Positions 1 through 7,876 of a DNA stretch of 64,000 nt are shown here, piece by piece; the first letter of the stretch is position 1, and the number at the start of each line of letters is the position of its first letter. The stretch is from Bowdeniella nasicola (GTDB lineage: Bacteria > Actinomycetota > Actinomycetes > Actinomycetales > Actinomycetaceae). The notes beneath the pieces are model-generated. The model saw only the letters and a list, made by a program, of their open reading frames with translations. It did no database searches and was not told where the DNA came from. The stretch spans positions 9,113 through 73,112 of the forward strand of contig JAUNVA010000004.1 in the NCBI GenBank assembly GCA_030537895.1, given 5' to 3'. The position numbers were made by a program, and so were the translations under genes.

Positions 1-35
1 TGTCGGTAACACACCACCAAAACAACCTACTCACC

Positions 36-52
36 CCCCACCGGCGGTGGGG
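36..52 (-). terminator. Short GC hairpin downstream of the P19-type gene
   Basis: Perfect 7-bp inverted repeat CCCCACC-GGC-GGTGGGG located just past the stop of the minus-strand lipoprotein gene. There is no T-tract, so a terminator role is only inferred from position. A run of 15 G (56-70) lies between it and the gene. Confidence 0.35.
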
Positions 53-55
53 TTT

Positions 56-70
56 GGGGGGGGGGGGGGG
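56..70. repeat. Homopolymer G15 tract
   Basis: Fifteen consecutive G residues, followed within 20 bases by further G5 and C7 runs. It lies in non-coding sequence between the P19-type stop codon and the window edge. It could be a genuine slippage-prone tract or an assembly/contig-end artefact. The sequence alone does not decide. Confidence 0.6.
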
Positions 71-104
71 TTCCGCCCGGGGGCCCCCCCACCGCGATGC
101 GGGT

Positions 105-782
105 TTACCACCAGGCAGTGGCCGGATCCCAGTGCCAGTCCTCGAAGACGGCTTCAATGGGCTCGGTCCAGAACTTATTGGGAACGCCAGTCTCGGCATC
201 GGTGTGCAGCATCCAGCCGTTCTCTGCTGGCGACTTCACGATGAACTTCAAGGTGTAGTCGCCGGCCTCGAGGGTCGGCAGGTTCAGGCCGTAGTGCGGG
301 CCATCGGACGCGTTCATCGGCATGAGGGTGCCAGACTGCGCCTCGGCGCCGTCCTTATCGAGGATGACGTAGTCGACGGTGAGGCCGGGGATGAAGTCAC
401 CAGCGCCATAGCCAAGGCCGTTATCCGGCACGGCGGCGATGTCAGCCTCGATGTGCATCGAGGCCTCGGAGGCGTCCACGCCCATCTTGGGTTCCATGGT
501 CACGGGCTGGAAGTACACCGCGGCGATCTTCAGAGGGCCTTCGAAGACCTCATCACCAATCGGTTCCTCACGGAAGCCGGCGTCGTCGCCTTCGCCCTCG
601 TCTTCGGCTTCGTCTTCGCCCTCAGCTTCGGCTTCAGCGTCGCCTTCGTCTTCGGTCGCGGCGGCGGTGGTCTCTTCCGCCGTGGCGTCGCTCTTGTCAT
701 CGTCACCGCCACAGGCCGCAAGGGACCCGGCGAGGACGAGAGCGGCGAGCGCGCCGGTCACTCGTTTGATTGAAGTAGTCAC
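105..782 (-). CDS. P19/Tp34-type iron transport lipoprotein
   Basis: 225-residue exported lipoprotein. GTG start at 782 is chosen because it gives a clean lipoprotein signal with lipobox LAAC (Cys24) and has GGAG just upstream; an ATG at 833 would add 17 residues ahead of the signal and overlap the preceding gene. After Cys24 comes a very acidic, low-complexity linker of about 50 residues. Then comes a P19-like beta-sandwich domain (pfam10634 type) with Met/His-rich segments (EPKM, MHIEAD, DGPHYG) that in this family bind Cu/Fe. In known systems (Campylobacter P19, E. coli FetP) the protein works with an FTR1-type permease to deliver iron; here it lies 37 bases downstream of one, in one operon. 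The substrate is inferred from the family and the IdeR-type box upstream. Confidence 0.88.
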   Translation of the reverse strand: MTTSIKRVTGALAALVLAGSLAACGGDDDKSDATAEETTAAATEDEGDAEAEAEGEDEAEDEGEGDDAGFREEPIGDEVFEGPLKIAAVYFQPVTMEPKMGVDASEASMHIEADIAAVPDNGLGYGAGDFIPGLTVDYVILDKDGAEAQSGTLMPMNASDGPHYGLNLPTLEAGDYTLKFIVKSPAENGWMLHTDAETGVPNKFWTEPIEAVFEDWHWDPATAWW

Positions 783-819
783 AGGATTGTCTCCAGAGTT
801 GGTGCTAGCAGGGGATTGA

Positions 820-2505
820 TCATTGCGCCTCACGGGCCCGACGCTGACGTCGGTACCCGAAGATAAAGAGGGCGATCATCAGAGCGAGAACCAACGCCTG
901 AGCGGTGAGGTTCTCTACTTGGGGATAAATCCCCAAGAGATCAATGGTCGGGAACCCCTCGATCGGGGTAACCGAGATGACGTCGGCCTCCTGCAGTTCC
1001 CCAATGCCCGATCCGGTAAAGGTGAGGGCCATGAGGGCAAGCAGGAGCGAGGTCGCGAGGAAGAAGGGACGGAGCGGGATCCGCAGGCTGAGGATGCGGA
1101 TGAGCGCGTAGACGATGACGAGGATCACCAGACCAAGGCCGAGGCCCAGCCACACCATCGAGGTATCGTCATCCGCCATCGCGAGGATCGGTTGATAGAA
1201 GAGGATCGTCTCCGCCCCTTCGCGCACGACGGCGAGGAAAGCGACGAAGGCAAGGGAGAGCAGCGAGCCGCGCGACAGTGATGTGTCGGTCTTGTCCTTG
1301 ATGAACTTGTCCCAGGCGGCGGCATCAGATTTGCCGAGCATCCAGTTAGAGACGTACACGAGCATCGCGACAGCAACGAGTGCAGTGATGCCTTCGATCA
1401 GTTCTTGGCTCTTTCCCGCGAGCCCCGTCAGCTGCTTAATCGCGATGGCCAAGAGGATGGAGATCACGATCGCGGCGGCCGCACCGGCCCACACGACCTT
1501 TGTCTTGTCTTTGTGACCGGCCTTCACAAGGTAGGCGATCACCGCAGCGACGACCAGCATCGCTTCGATACCTTCGCGCAGGATCACCATGAGCGAGGCG
1601 AAGAAGATTGTCCAGCCCGACGCGGGCGCGACTTTACCTTCCCCGGTACCGTCAAAACCGTCGAGCGTGTTGGCGTCTTCGATGAGGTACGGCTTCAACT
1701 CCGCGATGCGGGTGGCGACTTCGTCATCCTTACCCTCGTTCATCGCCTTCTTGATGAGTGCGAATTCAAGCTCCACGGTGGCCACACGCCCACCCGAGAC
1801 GCGCGCCATGGTCATCTTTTCGAAACCGGTGGTCTCGTAGTGGCCATAGTAGGCCTCGTTCACGAGGTCCTTACCGCCCTGCGGATCGCCGCCGTTGTAG
1901 GTCTCCAGAGCCTGGTCGAGCAGGCCGATCATCGTGGTGGCGGTCTGCCCCCACTTGCCAGGGCTGATCTTCATGTCATCCGCAGCGACGCCACCACCGT
2001 CGAGTTCTGCGGCATCCTGACTGAGCTGAGTCGTTAGTGTTTCGACGTATTTCTCGACGTCGGCCGTCTCACCCTTCTTGATCGCCTGCGCGAGAAGCCC
2101 GAAGTCCATGTCGGCCTTGGAGGCGTCGGCGCCGGAGATTTGAGAGGCAATCTGCTCCTCCAGGCCCTTGCCTGCGAAGAGCTCATAGCGCGCCTTCTTC
2201 ACGAGGTCGAGAGCTGTCTCAGTATCGCCATTCGCCGCAGCGTCACGGGCATCGTTGAGCTGGGTGGCGACGTCGTCGGCAATCGCCGTCCATTCGCCCT
2301 CGTCCGCGGGTGCGGCGTGCGCGCCCGGCGCCACGACGGTCGTGAGACCTGCAAGGAGGAAGGTGAAGATCGCAAGGATCCCCAGCGTGCGCGCCCACGA
2401 ACCTGGCGCACCCGCCAAGGTCTCCGAACGCCTCAAGCGAGCCGATGAGCCCACAGACACACCCCAATCATCGAAAGCCATGAATGGGCCGGAATCTCGG
2501 CCCAC
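820..2505 (-). CDS. FTR1-family high-affinity iron permease
   Basis: 561 residues. N-terminal signal/anchor (hydrophobic stretch about residues 38-62, ending AHA-A), an extracytoplasmic helical domain of roughly 230 residues, then the multi-span FTR1 permease. Both hallmark motifs are present: REGIE (about residue 307) and REGAE (about residue 428), the REXXE signatures that bind iron. It resembles FetM/FtrC-type fusions that pair with P19 proteins, and a P19-type gene follows at once. ATG at 2505 lies about 8 bases after a good -10 hexamer, so the mRNA may be leaderless. ATG at 2481 is the alternative start and has no clear ribosome site. Predicted to be repressed by IdeR/DtxR under iron sufficiency. 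The C-terminus overlaps nothing. Confidence 0.92.
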   Translation of the reverse strand: MGRDSGPFMAFDDWGVSVGSSARLRRSETLAGAPGSWARTLGILAIFTFLLAGLTTVVAPGAHAAPADEGEWTAIADDVATQLNDARDAAANGDTETALDLVKKARYELFAGKGLEEQIASQISGADASKADMDFGLLAQAIKKGETADVEKYVETLTTQLSQDAAELDGGGVAADDMKISPGKWGQTATTMIGLLDQALETYNGGDPQGGKDLVNEAYYGHYETTGFEKMTMARVSGGRVATVELEFALIKKAMNEGKDDEVATRIAELKPYLIEDANTLDGFDGTGEGKVAPASGWTIFFASLMVILREGIEAMLVVAAVIAYLVKAGHKDKTKVVWAGAAAAIVISILLAIAIKQLTGLAGKSQELIEGITALVAVAMLVYVSNWMLGKSDAAAWDKFIKDKTDTSLSRGSLLSLAFVAFLAVVREGAETILFYQPILAMADDDTSMVWLGLGLGLVILVIVYALIRILSLRIPLRPFFLATSLLLALMALTFTGSGIGELQEADVISVTPIEGFPTIDLLGIYPQVENLTAQALVLALMIALFIFGYRRQRRAREAQ

Positions 2506-2513
2506 GCGCCTCT

Positions 2514-2543
2514 AGATTAGGTTCGGCTAACCTGATTAGTCAA
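2514..2543 (-). promoter_or_regulatory. Promoter of the FTR1-P19 operon
   Basis: Read on the minus strand: -35 TTGACT (2543-2538), 18-base spacer, -10 TAATCT (2519-2514). The -10 ends 8 bases before the ATG at 2505, so transcription would begin at or beside the start codon. The spacer is almost filled by an IdeR/DtxR box, a classical repressor arrangement. Confidence 0.75.
2517..2535. promoter_or_regulatory. IdeR/DtxR iron box
   Basis: TTAGGTTCGGCTAACCTGA matches the established IdeR/DtxR consensus (TTAGGTTAGGCTAACCTAA) at 17 of 19 positions. It sits between -35 and -10 of the iron permease promoter. A full DtxR/IdeR homologue is encoded at 21457-22146 in this window, so the regulator is available. 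Confidence 0.9.
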
Positions 2544-2897
2544 CGTGAGGCGGTTACGGTTCGATCACGTTTACTTCACGCGGTGTTGACATCGCGACAA
2601 CTGTCGCTCCCATCACATCCATGCCATTCTTCGTCGGATTGCCTTGTTCTCACCCCTCTCTTAGGTGGGGACCAGTGAGTGGCGGGACGAGTGGGCTGAG
2701 CGTGAACGCCACGTCGTCTTCAATTCCGACGGTAAAGAGGCAACGATCAGCTGGCAATGGCGCGGCTCCACTGCGACACAGGCGGGACCACCACGGCGCG
2801 AGCAGTCAGCGGTTCGCGCGCCATCACCATGCGCCCGGCTGCGGTTACCGGCTGACCGACTGTGGGATCCGCGCGAGCCACCGGAGCGCAGAGACAC
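2544..2897. other. Intergenic region without a recognised gene
   Basis: About 350 bases between the iron promoter and the tRNA-Ala terminator. Reading frames here are short and lack ribosome sites or recognisable products. No repeat or RNA family was recognised. Confidence 0.5.
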
Positions 2898-2928
2898 AAA
2901 AAATCCCGAGTCGAAATCAACCCGGGAT
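2898..2928 (-). terminator. Rho-independent terminator after tRNA-Ala
   Basis: On the minus strand a 9-bp stem (arms 2928-2920 and 2911-2903, one G-U pair), 8-base loop and a run of six T immediately after the stem. It follows the 3' end of tRNA-Ala by 5 bases. Confidence 0.85.
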
Positions 2929-2933
2929 CCTTG

Positions 2934-3006
2934 TGGAGCTAGGGGGATTCGAACCCCCGACCTTCTCATTGCGAACGAGACGCGCTACCAACTGCGCCAT
3001 AGCCCC
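2934..3006 (-). tRNA. tRNA-Ala(CGC)
   Basis: 73-nt cloverleaf on the minus strand. The acceptor stem GGGGCTA/TAGCTCC contains the G3-U70 wobble pair that identifies alanine tRNAs. The anticodon loop is TTCGCAA with anticodon CGC, reading GCG. The T-arm GGGGGTTCGAATCCCCC is canonical. Discriminator is A and the CCA end is not encoded. Confidence 0.97.
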
Positions 3007-3098
3007 TTCGCTGCCCTAACAGCGAGATCCACTCTAACACCACGACCCGTGGGTGCGCACACCCGCGCGGGTTGCGTCGCTCACGTCCCTGCGCGCCG

Positions 3099-4109
3099 CT
3101 ACTCCCCGGCCACTCGCCGACGGGCGAGCGCGGAATCCACGTCGATCACAGAGGCGTCGTCGGCCTGATCGTCGGTCGCATTGAGCATTCGCGCGGTGGT
3201 GGGTCGCGCCGGCACGGCAGCGGCCTTCTCCTCGGAGGGCAGCGTGTCGGCGTGCGGTTCAATAGTGCGCCGCGGTGCGGGCGCCTTCAGCGTGTAGCTC
3301 GGCGCGGGGACGGCCACTGGGTCCCATCGCACCTCGCCAACGACAGCTTCGGGCACGTCGCTGGCCACGATCACGGGGGCAGAGTCACGCGCGGGCGCCG
3401 ACGTGCTCTCCTCGGCACGAGCCTCCGTGGCGCCACTGGGATTGTCCGCTGCCTGGCCGGTTGCGGATTCCCCCTGCGCGGTGGACTCGAGCTCCGGTGC
3501 GGCCGATGCGCTCTGGCCCCCCGCTCTGGGGGCGGGACGAGCGTCGCGTGCGTTCAGTGCACGCATCCGACGCTCAAGTGCGGCCATCGTCTTGCGCGCC
3601 TTCAGGTCTGCCTCCCGATAGGAGGCCGCTACGCGCCGTCCGGCTTCGAGGACTGCGACGAGAGCCGCCGTCGGGATGAGCATCCACGCCCAGCTGAGCA
3701 CGCCAAAGCCCGCGAGTAGAGCGAGGATGAGGGCGGCCGATGCGAGAGACCCGGCGAGCACCTGGCGGCGTTTGATCGCGGCGGAACGCTCGGCGATCTC
3801 TGCGGCCCGTTTCGCGCGAGCGGCCGAGAGATCCCGGGCCGTCATGCGGGCCGCTACTGGGGCGGTGGGGCGTTTCATCTGTAGAGCCTCCGTGCGTCGT
3901 TGAGCCGATACCGGGTCCAGGACGGGACCGTGCAGCACGCGGCGTCCAGTCGAATCCGGGGCCGAGACCGAAAGAACCCGCATGTGCGGGGAAAAGCGAT
4001 CGTCTGCCGTGGATTCCACCAGGACCGCTCGCCGCCGGACCGCCCAGGGAACCAAGTAGAGCAGGGTCAAAGCCACGGCGAAGGCGACGACCGCCGATGA
4101 CAATGACAT
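3099..4109 (-). CDS. glpR: GlpR-like membrane receptor (divisome/elongasome)
   Basis: 336 residues from ATG 4109 (the longer frame to 4226 lacks support). One N-terminal membrane helix (about residues 4-23), a basic patch, then two closely spaced helices (about 116-157), followed by a long Pro/Ala/Glu-rich, probably disordered tail ending in a basic stretch (RRRVAGE). Similarity alone is weak, but gene order identifies it. galU, moeA-like glp, rimJ and a three-helix membrane protein in this order are described in corynebacteria and mycobacteria, where GlpR is the membrane partner of the gephyrin-like protein Glp at the division site. Function here is inferred from synteny and topology. Confidence 0.72.
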   Translation of the reverse strand: MSLSSAVVAFAVALTLLYLVPWAVRRRAVLVESTADDRFSPHMRVLSVSAPDSTGRRVLHGPVLDPVSAQRRTEALQMKRPTAPVAARMTARDLSAARAKRAAEIAERSAAIKRRQVLAGSLASAALILALLAGFGVLSWAWMLIPTAALVAVLEAGRRVAASYREADLKARKTMAALERRMRALNARDARPAPRAGGQSASAAPELESTAQGESATGQAADNPSGATEARAEESTSAPARDSAPVIVASDVPEAVVGEVRWDPVAVPAPSYTLKAPAPRRTIEPHADTLPSEEKAAAVPARPTTARMLNATDDQADDASVIDVDSALARRRVAGE

Positions 4110-4295
4110 TCCCACACTTTTACCGTATGGTGCGAGTCCGCTACTGGCTCCCAGGTGGCACGGCGTGTCCGGCAAATGTGGCCCGTCTCGGATGCCGTGG
4201 ACCGCCGACAGTGCGCCGCGCGGCACCTTGCGCTGCCCACCCCGTCCGGATCGAGTCGGCTCCGAGCGCGGAATCGAGGGACGTGTGTGCTGCGT

Positions 4296-4901
4296 CTAGT
4301 CGATGGTCTCGGTACAGCGGTTGAGGTAGCCGGCGAGCAGCCCTCCGGCTGGGAGGTCCTCCGCGAGCAGGGCGAAGCGCCGGTGGTCGCGCCAGTCGCC
4401 GTCGATATAGAGAAAGCCCCGCGCGTAGCCCTCCTCGACGAAACCCAGCTTTTCCACCACGCGCAACGAGGCATGGTTCTCCGGGCGTACGTTGATTTCT
4501 ATGCGGTGGATGCCCATCTCCTGCACCAGGTAGTCGGTCACGAGGGCGACGGCGAGCGGAGTGTAGCCCTGGCCCGCGTGGCGCTCCGCGATCCAATAGC
4601 CGATGACGGCGCTGCGGGAGGCCTGGTAATGGATGGGGCTGGCCGAGATTTGCCCCGCGAATCGGTCCGCGCCGATCTCGAGGACGAGCGGCAATGCCTT
4701 TCCGAGACGACCTCGCCTGCGATAGTGCGTCACCCAACGGCGAAACGTGGTCGGTTCGGCGCCTGTCGGGTCGCTCGTCTCCCAGTGGTCGAGCCAGTGT
4801 GAGTTCTCCTCGCGCACGCGCCGCCACGCCGCCTCGTCCCGCCATCGGATGGGCCGGAGGGTGAGGTCGCCATGGCGCAGGATTGTCGGCCAGGTGTGCA
4901 C
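4296..4901 (-). CDS. RimJ/RimL-type GNAT N-acetyltransferase
   Basis: 201 residues with the GNAT fold. The N-terminal strand carries LTLRPIRWRDEAAW. The middle has VIGYWIAERHAGQGYTP, where the loop binding acetyl-CoA sits. The C-terminal signature IEINVRPENHASLRVVEKLG is typical of ribosomal-protein-alanine acetyltransferases. It starts 7 bases after the glp stop and is part of the galU-glp-rimJ-glpR cluster. The actual acceptor protein is not visible from sequence. Confidence 0.88.
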   Translation of the reverse strand: MHTWPTILRHGDLTLRPIRWRDEAAWRRVREENSHWLDHWETSDPTGAEPTTFRRWVTHYRRRGRLGKALPLVLEIGADRFAGQISASPIHYQASRSAVIGYWIAERHAGQGYTPLAVALVTDYLVQEMGIHRIEINVRPENHASLRVVEKLGFVEEGYARGFLYIDGDWRDHRRFALLAEDLPAGGLLAGYLNRCTETID

Positions 4902-4908
4902 GATTGGC

Positions 4909-6132
4909 TCAGTCGTCCAGGAGCATACAGACGAGCTCGGTGCCCGCGCTCACCTGCGTCGTCGACTCAGGTACCACGGCGAAGGCGTTAGCACGGGCGA
5001 GTTCGGAGATGAGGAGTGCTCCCGGATCACCGAGCGGCGTCGCCCGATATCCCTCGCGTGGGTCCCCGGAGATGCGCACGCGCACGAACTCACGCTTGCC
5101 GGCCAGGGAGTAGAACTCACGCGTACAGGTGGCGCGCAGCGTGGGACGGAAGATCGAGCCATAGCCGGACATCGAGAGGATCGCGGGCCGCACAAACGCC
5201 TCGAATGCCACCTGCACCGCGACGGGATCGCCGGGCAGGCAGAAGATCGGGACGGACTCCTCGCCCTCGCCTAGGTGACCGACACCGAACTGACGGCCGG
5301 GCCACATCGCGACCTGATCGAAGCGCACCTGACCGAGTGGGGAGAGCACGTCCTTCACGGTGTCCCCCACTCCGTAGGACAGGCCGCCCGTCGTGACGAT
5401 GAGGTCGGCGCGCACGAGCTGATCCACCATGGTTTGACGGAGCTCCGCCCGCTCATCGGTGACCGCCGCCACCCGGTAGGACATGCCGCCCGCATCCTGG
5501 ATGGCGCACGCGATCGCGTGTGAATTCGCGTCATAGACCTCACCGGGCGTCCGCGGCTGACCGGGCTCGACCAGCTCGTCACCAATCGAAATGATGACCA
5601 CCCGCGGTTTGGGGTGCACGCGCACGCGTCCGCGCCCCACCGCCGCGAGAAGAGCAATCTGCGGGGCACCGATCCGGGTGCCGGCGCGCAACACCACGGA
5701 GCCCTCCGCCATATCGGACGCCTGCGGGCGTACGTTCTCCCCCACGGCTGCGGCGGATCGTACCTGTACGCGCGCCTCACCGTGGTCGGTAAATTCGACG
5801 GCGACGACGGCGTCCGCCCCCACGGGCAGCGGCGCCCCCGAGGCGATGCGTACGGCGGTGCCACGCGACAAATGCATCCGGTCAGAGACACCCGCCCGCA
5901 CATCCTCCACGACGGGGAGTTCGACGGGATTGGCGGGGCGCGCCTGCGCGACGTCGGCGGCGGCGACCGCGTAACCGTCGAGCAGAGCCGAGTCCACAAA
6001 CGGGTGGTCCTGCGGGGCAGTGACATCCTCCGCGAGCACGCAGCCCATCGCGTCGGGCAGGACGACCTGCAGGTCCGGGACGATTCCGACGGCGTCCAGG
6101 CACGCCTTCACATGGTGGGCGACGGTTCGCAT
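4909..6132 (-). CDS. glp: Gephyrin-like molybdotransferase Glp (MoeA family)
   Basis: 407 residues, usual MoeA length, start with GAAGG six bases ahead. Conserved MoeA blocks are seen in order: DSALLDGYAV, GAPLPVGADAVVAVE, GDELVEPG, a TTGGLSYGVGDTVKDVL block, and LPGDPVAVQVAFEAF. Two blocks deviate from canonical MoeA: PGRQ where PGKP is usual, and LPGDP where LPGNP is usual. It lies between galU and rimJ with glpR following, the arrangement in which the corynebacterial homologue Glp acts with GlpR in septum formation. No molybdenum-cofactor genes are nearby, which favours the divisome role over cofactor synthesis. Catalytic competence is undecided. Confidence 0.87.
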   Translation of the reverse strand: MRTVAHHVKACLDAVGIVPDLQVVLPDAMGCVLAEDVTAPQDHPFVDSALLDGYAVAAADVAQARPANPVELPVVEDVRAGVSDRMHLSRGTAVRIASGAPLPVGADAVVAVEFTDHGEARVQVRSAAAVGENVRPQASDMAEGSVVLRAGTRIGAPQIALLAAVGRGRVRVHPKPRVVIISIGDELVEPGQPRTPGEVYDANSHAIACAIQDAGGMSYRVAAVTDERAELRQTMVDQLVRADLIVTTGGLSYGVGDTVKDVLSPLGQVRFDQVAMWPGRQFGVGHLGEGEESVPIFCLPGDPVAVQVAFEAFVRPAILSMSGYGSIFRPTLRATCTREFYSLAGKREFVRVRISGDPREGYRATPLGDPGALLISELARANAFAVVPESTTQVSAGTELVCMLLDD

Positions 6133-6150
6133 CGCTGGCCTTCTTTCGGA

Positions 6151-7119
6151 CTAGTCAGCAAAACCTGAGCGTAGGCGCTCGCTCGGTTCCTCATACGTCT
6201 GTACAAACTCGCGCAGCCACGCCATGAACTCCACCCCGAGGTCGTCCCGGTCGGCTCCGAGCTGCACAATGGCCTTGAGATAGTCGAGTTTCGCTCCCGT
6301 GTCGTAGCGCCGCCCGCGGAAAACGACGCCGTGCACGCCGCCTCCCTCCTGCGTCGACATGGTGGCGAGCTCCATAAGAGCGTCGGTCAGCTGGATCTCC
6401 CCACCCTTGCCGGGCTCGGTCCGATCCAGGACGTCGAAGACAGCCGGGTGCAGGACGTACCGCCCGATGATCGCGAGGTTCGAGGGCGCCTCCTGGACGG
6501 GGGGCTTTTCCACGGCACTCAACACGCGCACGACATCCGCCCCGCGGCCGGCCTCGGGTGCTTCCTCAACGACGGCGGCGCCATACAGGCTGATGGTCTC
6601 CGGCTCCACTTCGAGCAGTGCCACGACGGATCCGCCGCGCTCAGCCTGCACGTCAAGCATGGTGTCGAGGAGGGGGTCGCGAGGGTCGTTGAAATCGTCA
6701 CCGAGCAGGACCGCGAAGGGCTCTCCGCCCACGTGATCGCGAGCCTGATTCACGGCGTGCCCGAGGCCCTTCGCCTCTCCCTGGCGCACCTCGTGGATGT
6801 GGGCCAGGCCGCTGGAAGCGCGCACTGAGGCGAGCAGGGCGTCCTTGCCGGAGGCCTCGAGAGCGCTCTCCAGATCCGGGACCGAATCGAAGTGGTCAGA
6901 GATCGCCCCCTTGCCGCGGTTGGTCACCAGCAAGACGTCACTCAATCCAGCCTCGGCTGCTTCTTCCACCACGTACTGGATGGCGGGACGATCCACGACA
7001 GTGATCATTTCCTTCGGGATCGCCTTGGAAGCCGGCAGGAGGCGCGTGCCGAGCCCGGCGACGGGGATGACGGCTTTTCGCGCCCGATGAATGGGGGGCT
7101 CAAGTACCGAAGAGCTCAT
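6151..7119 (-). CDS. galU: UTP-glucose-1-phosphate uridylyltransferase
   Basis: 322 residues. N-terminal nucleotidyltransferase signature GLGTRLLPASKAIPKEM, followed by VVDRPAIQYVVEEA and the lid region LLGDDF. This is a full-length GalU/GtaB that makes UDP-glucose for cell envelope and glycogen/trehalose metabolism (otsA in this window uses UDP-glucose or ADP-glucose). No Shine-Dalgarno precedes the ATG. A -10-like TAGTCT lies 6 bases upstream, so leaderless initiation is possible. First gene of the galU-glp-rimJ-glpR run. Confidence 0.95.
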   Translation of the reverse strand: MSSSVLEPPIHRARKAVIPVAGLGTRLLPASKAIPKEMITVVDRPAIQYVVEEAAEAGLSDVLLVTNRGKGAISDHFDSVPDLESALEASGKDALLASVRASSGLAHIHEVRQGEAKGLGHAVNQARDHVGGEPFAVLLGDDFNDPRDPLLDTMLDVQAERGGSVVALLEVEPETISLYGAAVVEEAPEAGRGADVVRVLSAVEKPPVQEAPSNLAIIGRYVLHPAVFDVLDRTEPGKGGEIQLTDALMELATMSTQEGGGVHGVVFRGRRYDTGAKLDYLKAIVQLGADRDDLGVEFMAWLREFVQTYEEPSERLRSGFAD

Positions 7120-7185
7120 ATCTCGAGACTAGCGCGTTTCCCTGAACGCTGAACGAGTGGAGGGCCGCCCTCCTTCGATGGGACG

Positions 7186-7863
7186 ATGAATCATATGACC
7201 AGACTGCCCGAGCTCCCCGCCACCCCTGGCCTCGAACTCGAGGATGCAAAAGCGCTCTTGCGCACGCATCTGCGCGAGGTGCGTGCCAACCGACGGGTCG
7301 AAGATCCGAGCGGCGAGGCCCACGTGTTCGCCACGCACGCGCTGCAGGCGATCGGTAACGCCCGTACGGTGACGTGTTACGTCTCCGAGCCGGGTGAGCC
7401 GGACACCTCCCAGCTACTCGCCGACCTCGAGGGCCGCGGTGTGCGCGTCTTACTGCCCGTCCTGGGCCCCGGATTGGCGCGCGCATGGGCCTACTATCGC
7501 GGTCACGAAGACCTCGAACGGCGCGCCCCCGGCCGACCCCCGGAGCCCTCCGGCCCCATCCTGCCCGCCGAAGCCATTCGAGATGCGGAAGCGATCATCA
7601 CTCCGGGACTCGCCGTCGACGGCCTGGGCACCCGGCTCGGGCAGGGCGGTGGCTGGTATGACCGGATGCTCTCCCTGGTCGACGAGGACGTTCCCACCTT
7701 CACCATGCTCTTCGAGCACGAACTCATTCGCGACCAGCTCTTGCCGAAAGCGGAGTTCGATATCCCGGTGAAGGCCGTCATCACACCGACCGAATGGTTC
7801 CTTATCGAGGGGAGCCCCGTGAATCGGTCGGCACGCGAGCTCGTCCAGCACCTCGCGCGCTGA
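7186..7863 (+). CDS. 5-formyltetrahydrofolate cyclo-ligase
   Basis: 225 residues, divergent from galU. Family hallmarks: an N-terminal KALLRTHLREVRANRR helix for phosphate binding, PEPSGPILPAEAI, and the C-terminal substrate loop GTRLGQGGGWYDRML. Converts 5-formyl-THF to methenyl-THF with ATP. Its position beside galU-glp-rimJ-glpR repeats the order seen in mycobacteria. ATG at 7195 is an alternative start three codons in. Confidence 0.93.
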   Translation: MNHMTRLPELPATPGLELEDAKALLRTHLREVRANRRVEDPSGEAHVFATHALQAIGNARTVTCYVSEPGEPDTSQLLADLEGRGVRVLLPVLGPGLARAWAYYRGHEDLERRAPGRPPEPSGPILPAEAIRDAEAIITPGLAVDGLGTRLGQGGGWYDRMLSLVDEDVPTFTMLFEHELIRDQLLPKAEFDIPVKAVITPTEWFLIEGSPVNRSARELVQHLAR

Positions 7864-7876
7864 GTGGACCGGGCCC

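Noticed and set aside
54..773. 239-codon plus-strand frame over the P19-type lipoprotein
   Set aside because: Antisense shadow of a gene with lipobox, domain and operon support.
4909..6132. Molybdenum-cofactor operon
   Set aside because: Only the MoeA-like gene is present; the neighbours are galU, rimJ and glpR, which indicate the Glp divisome cluster instead.
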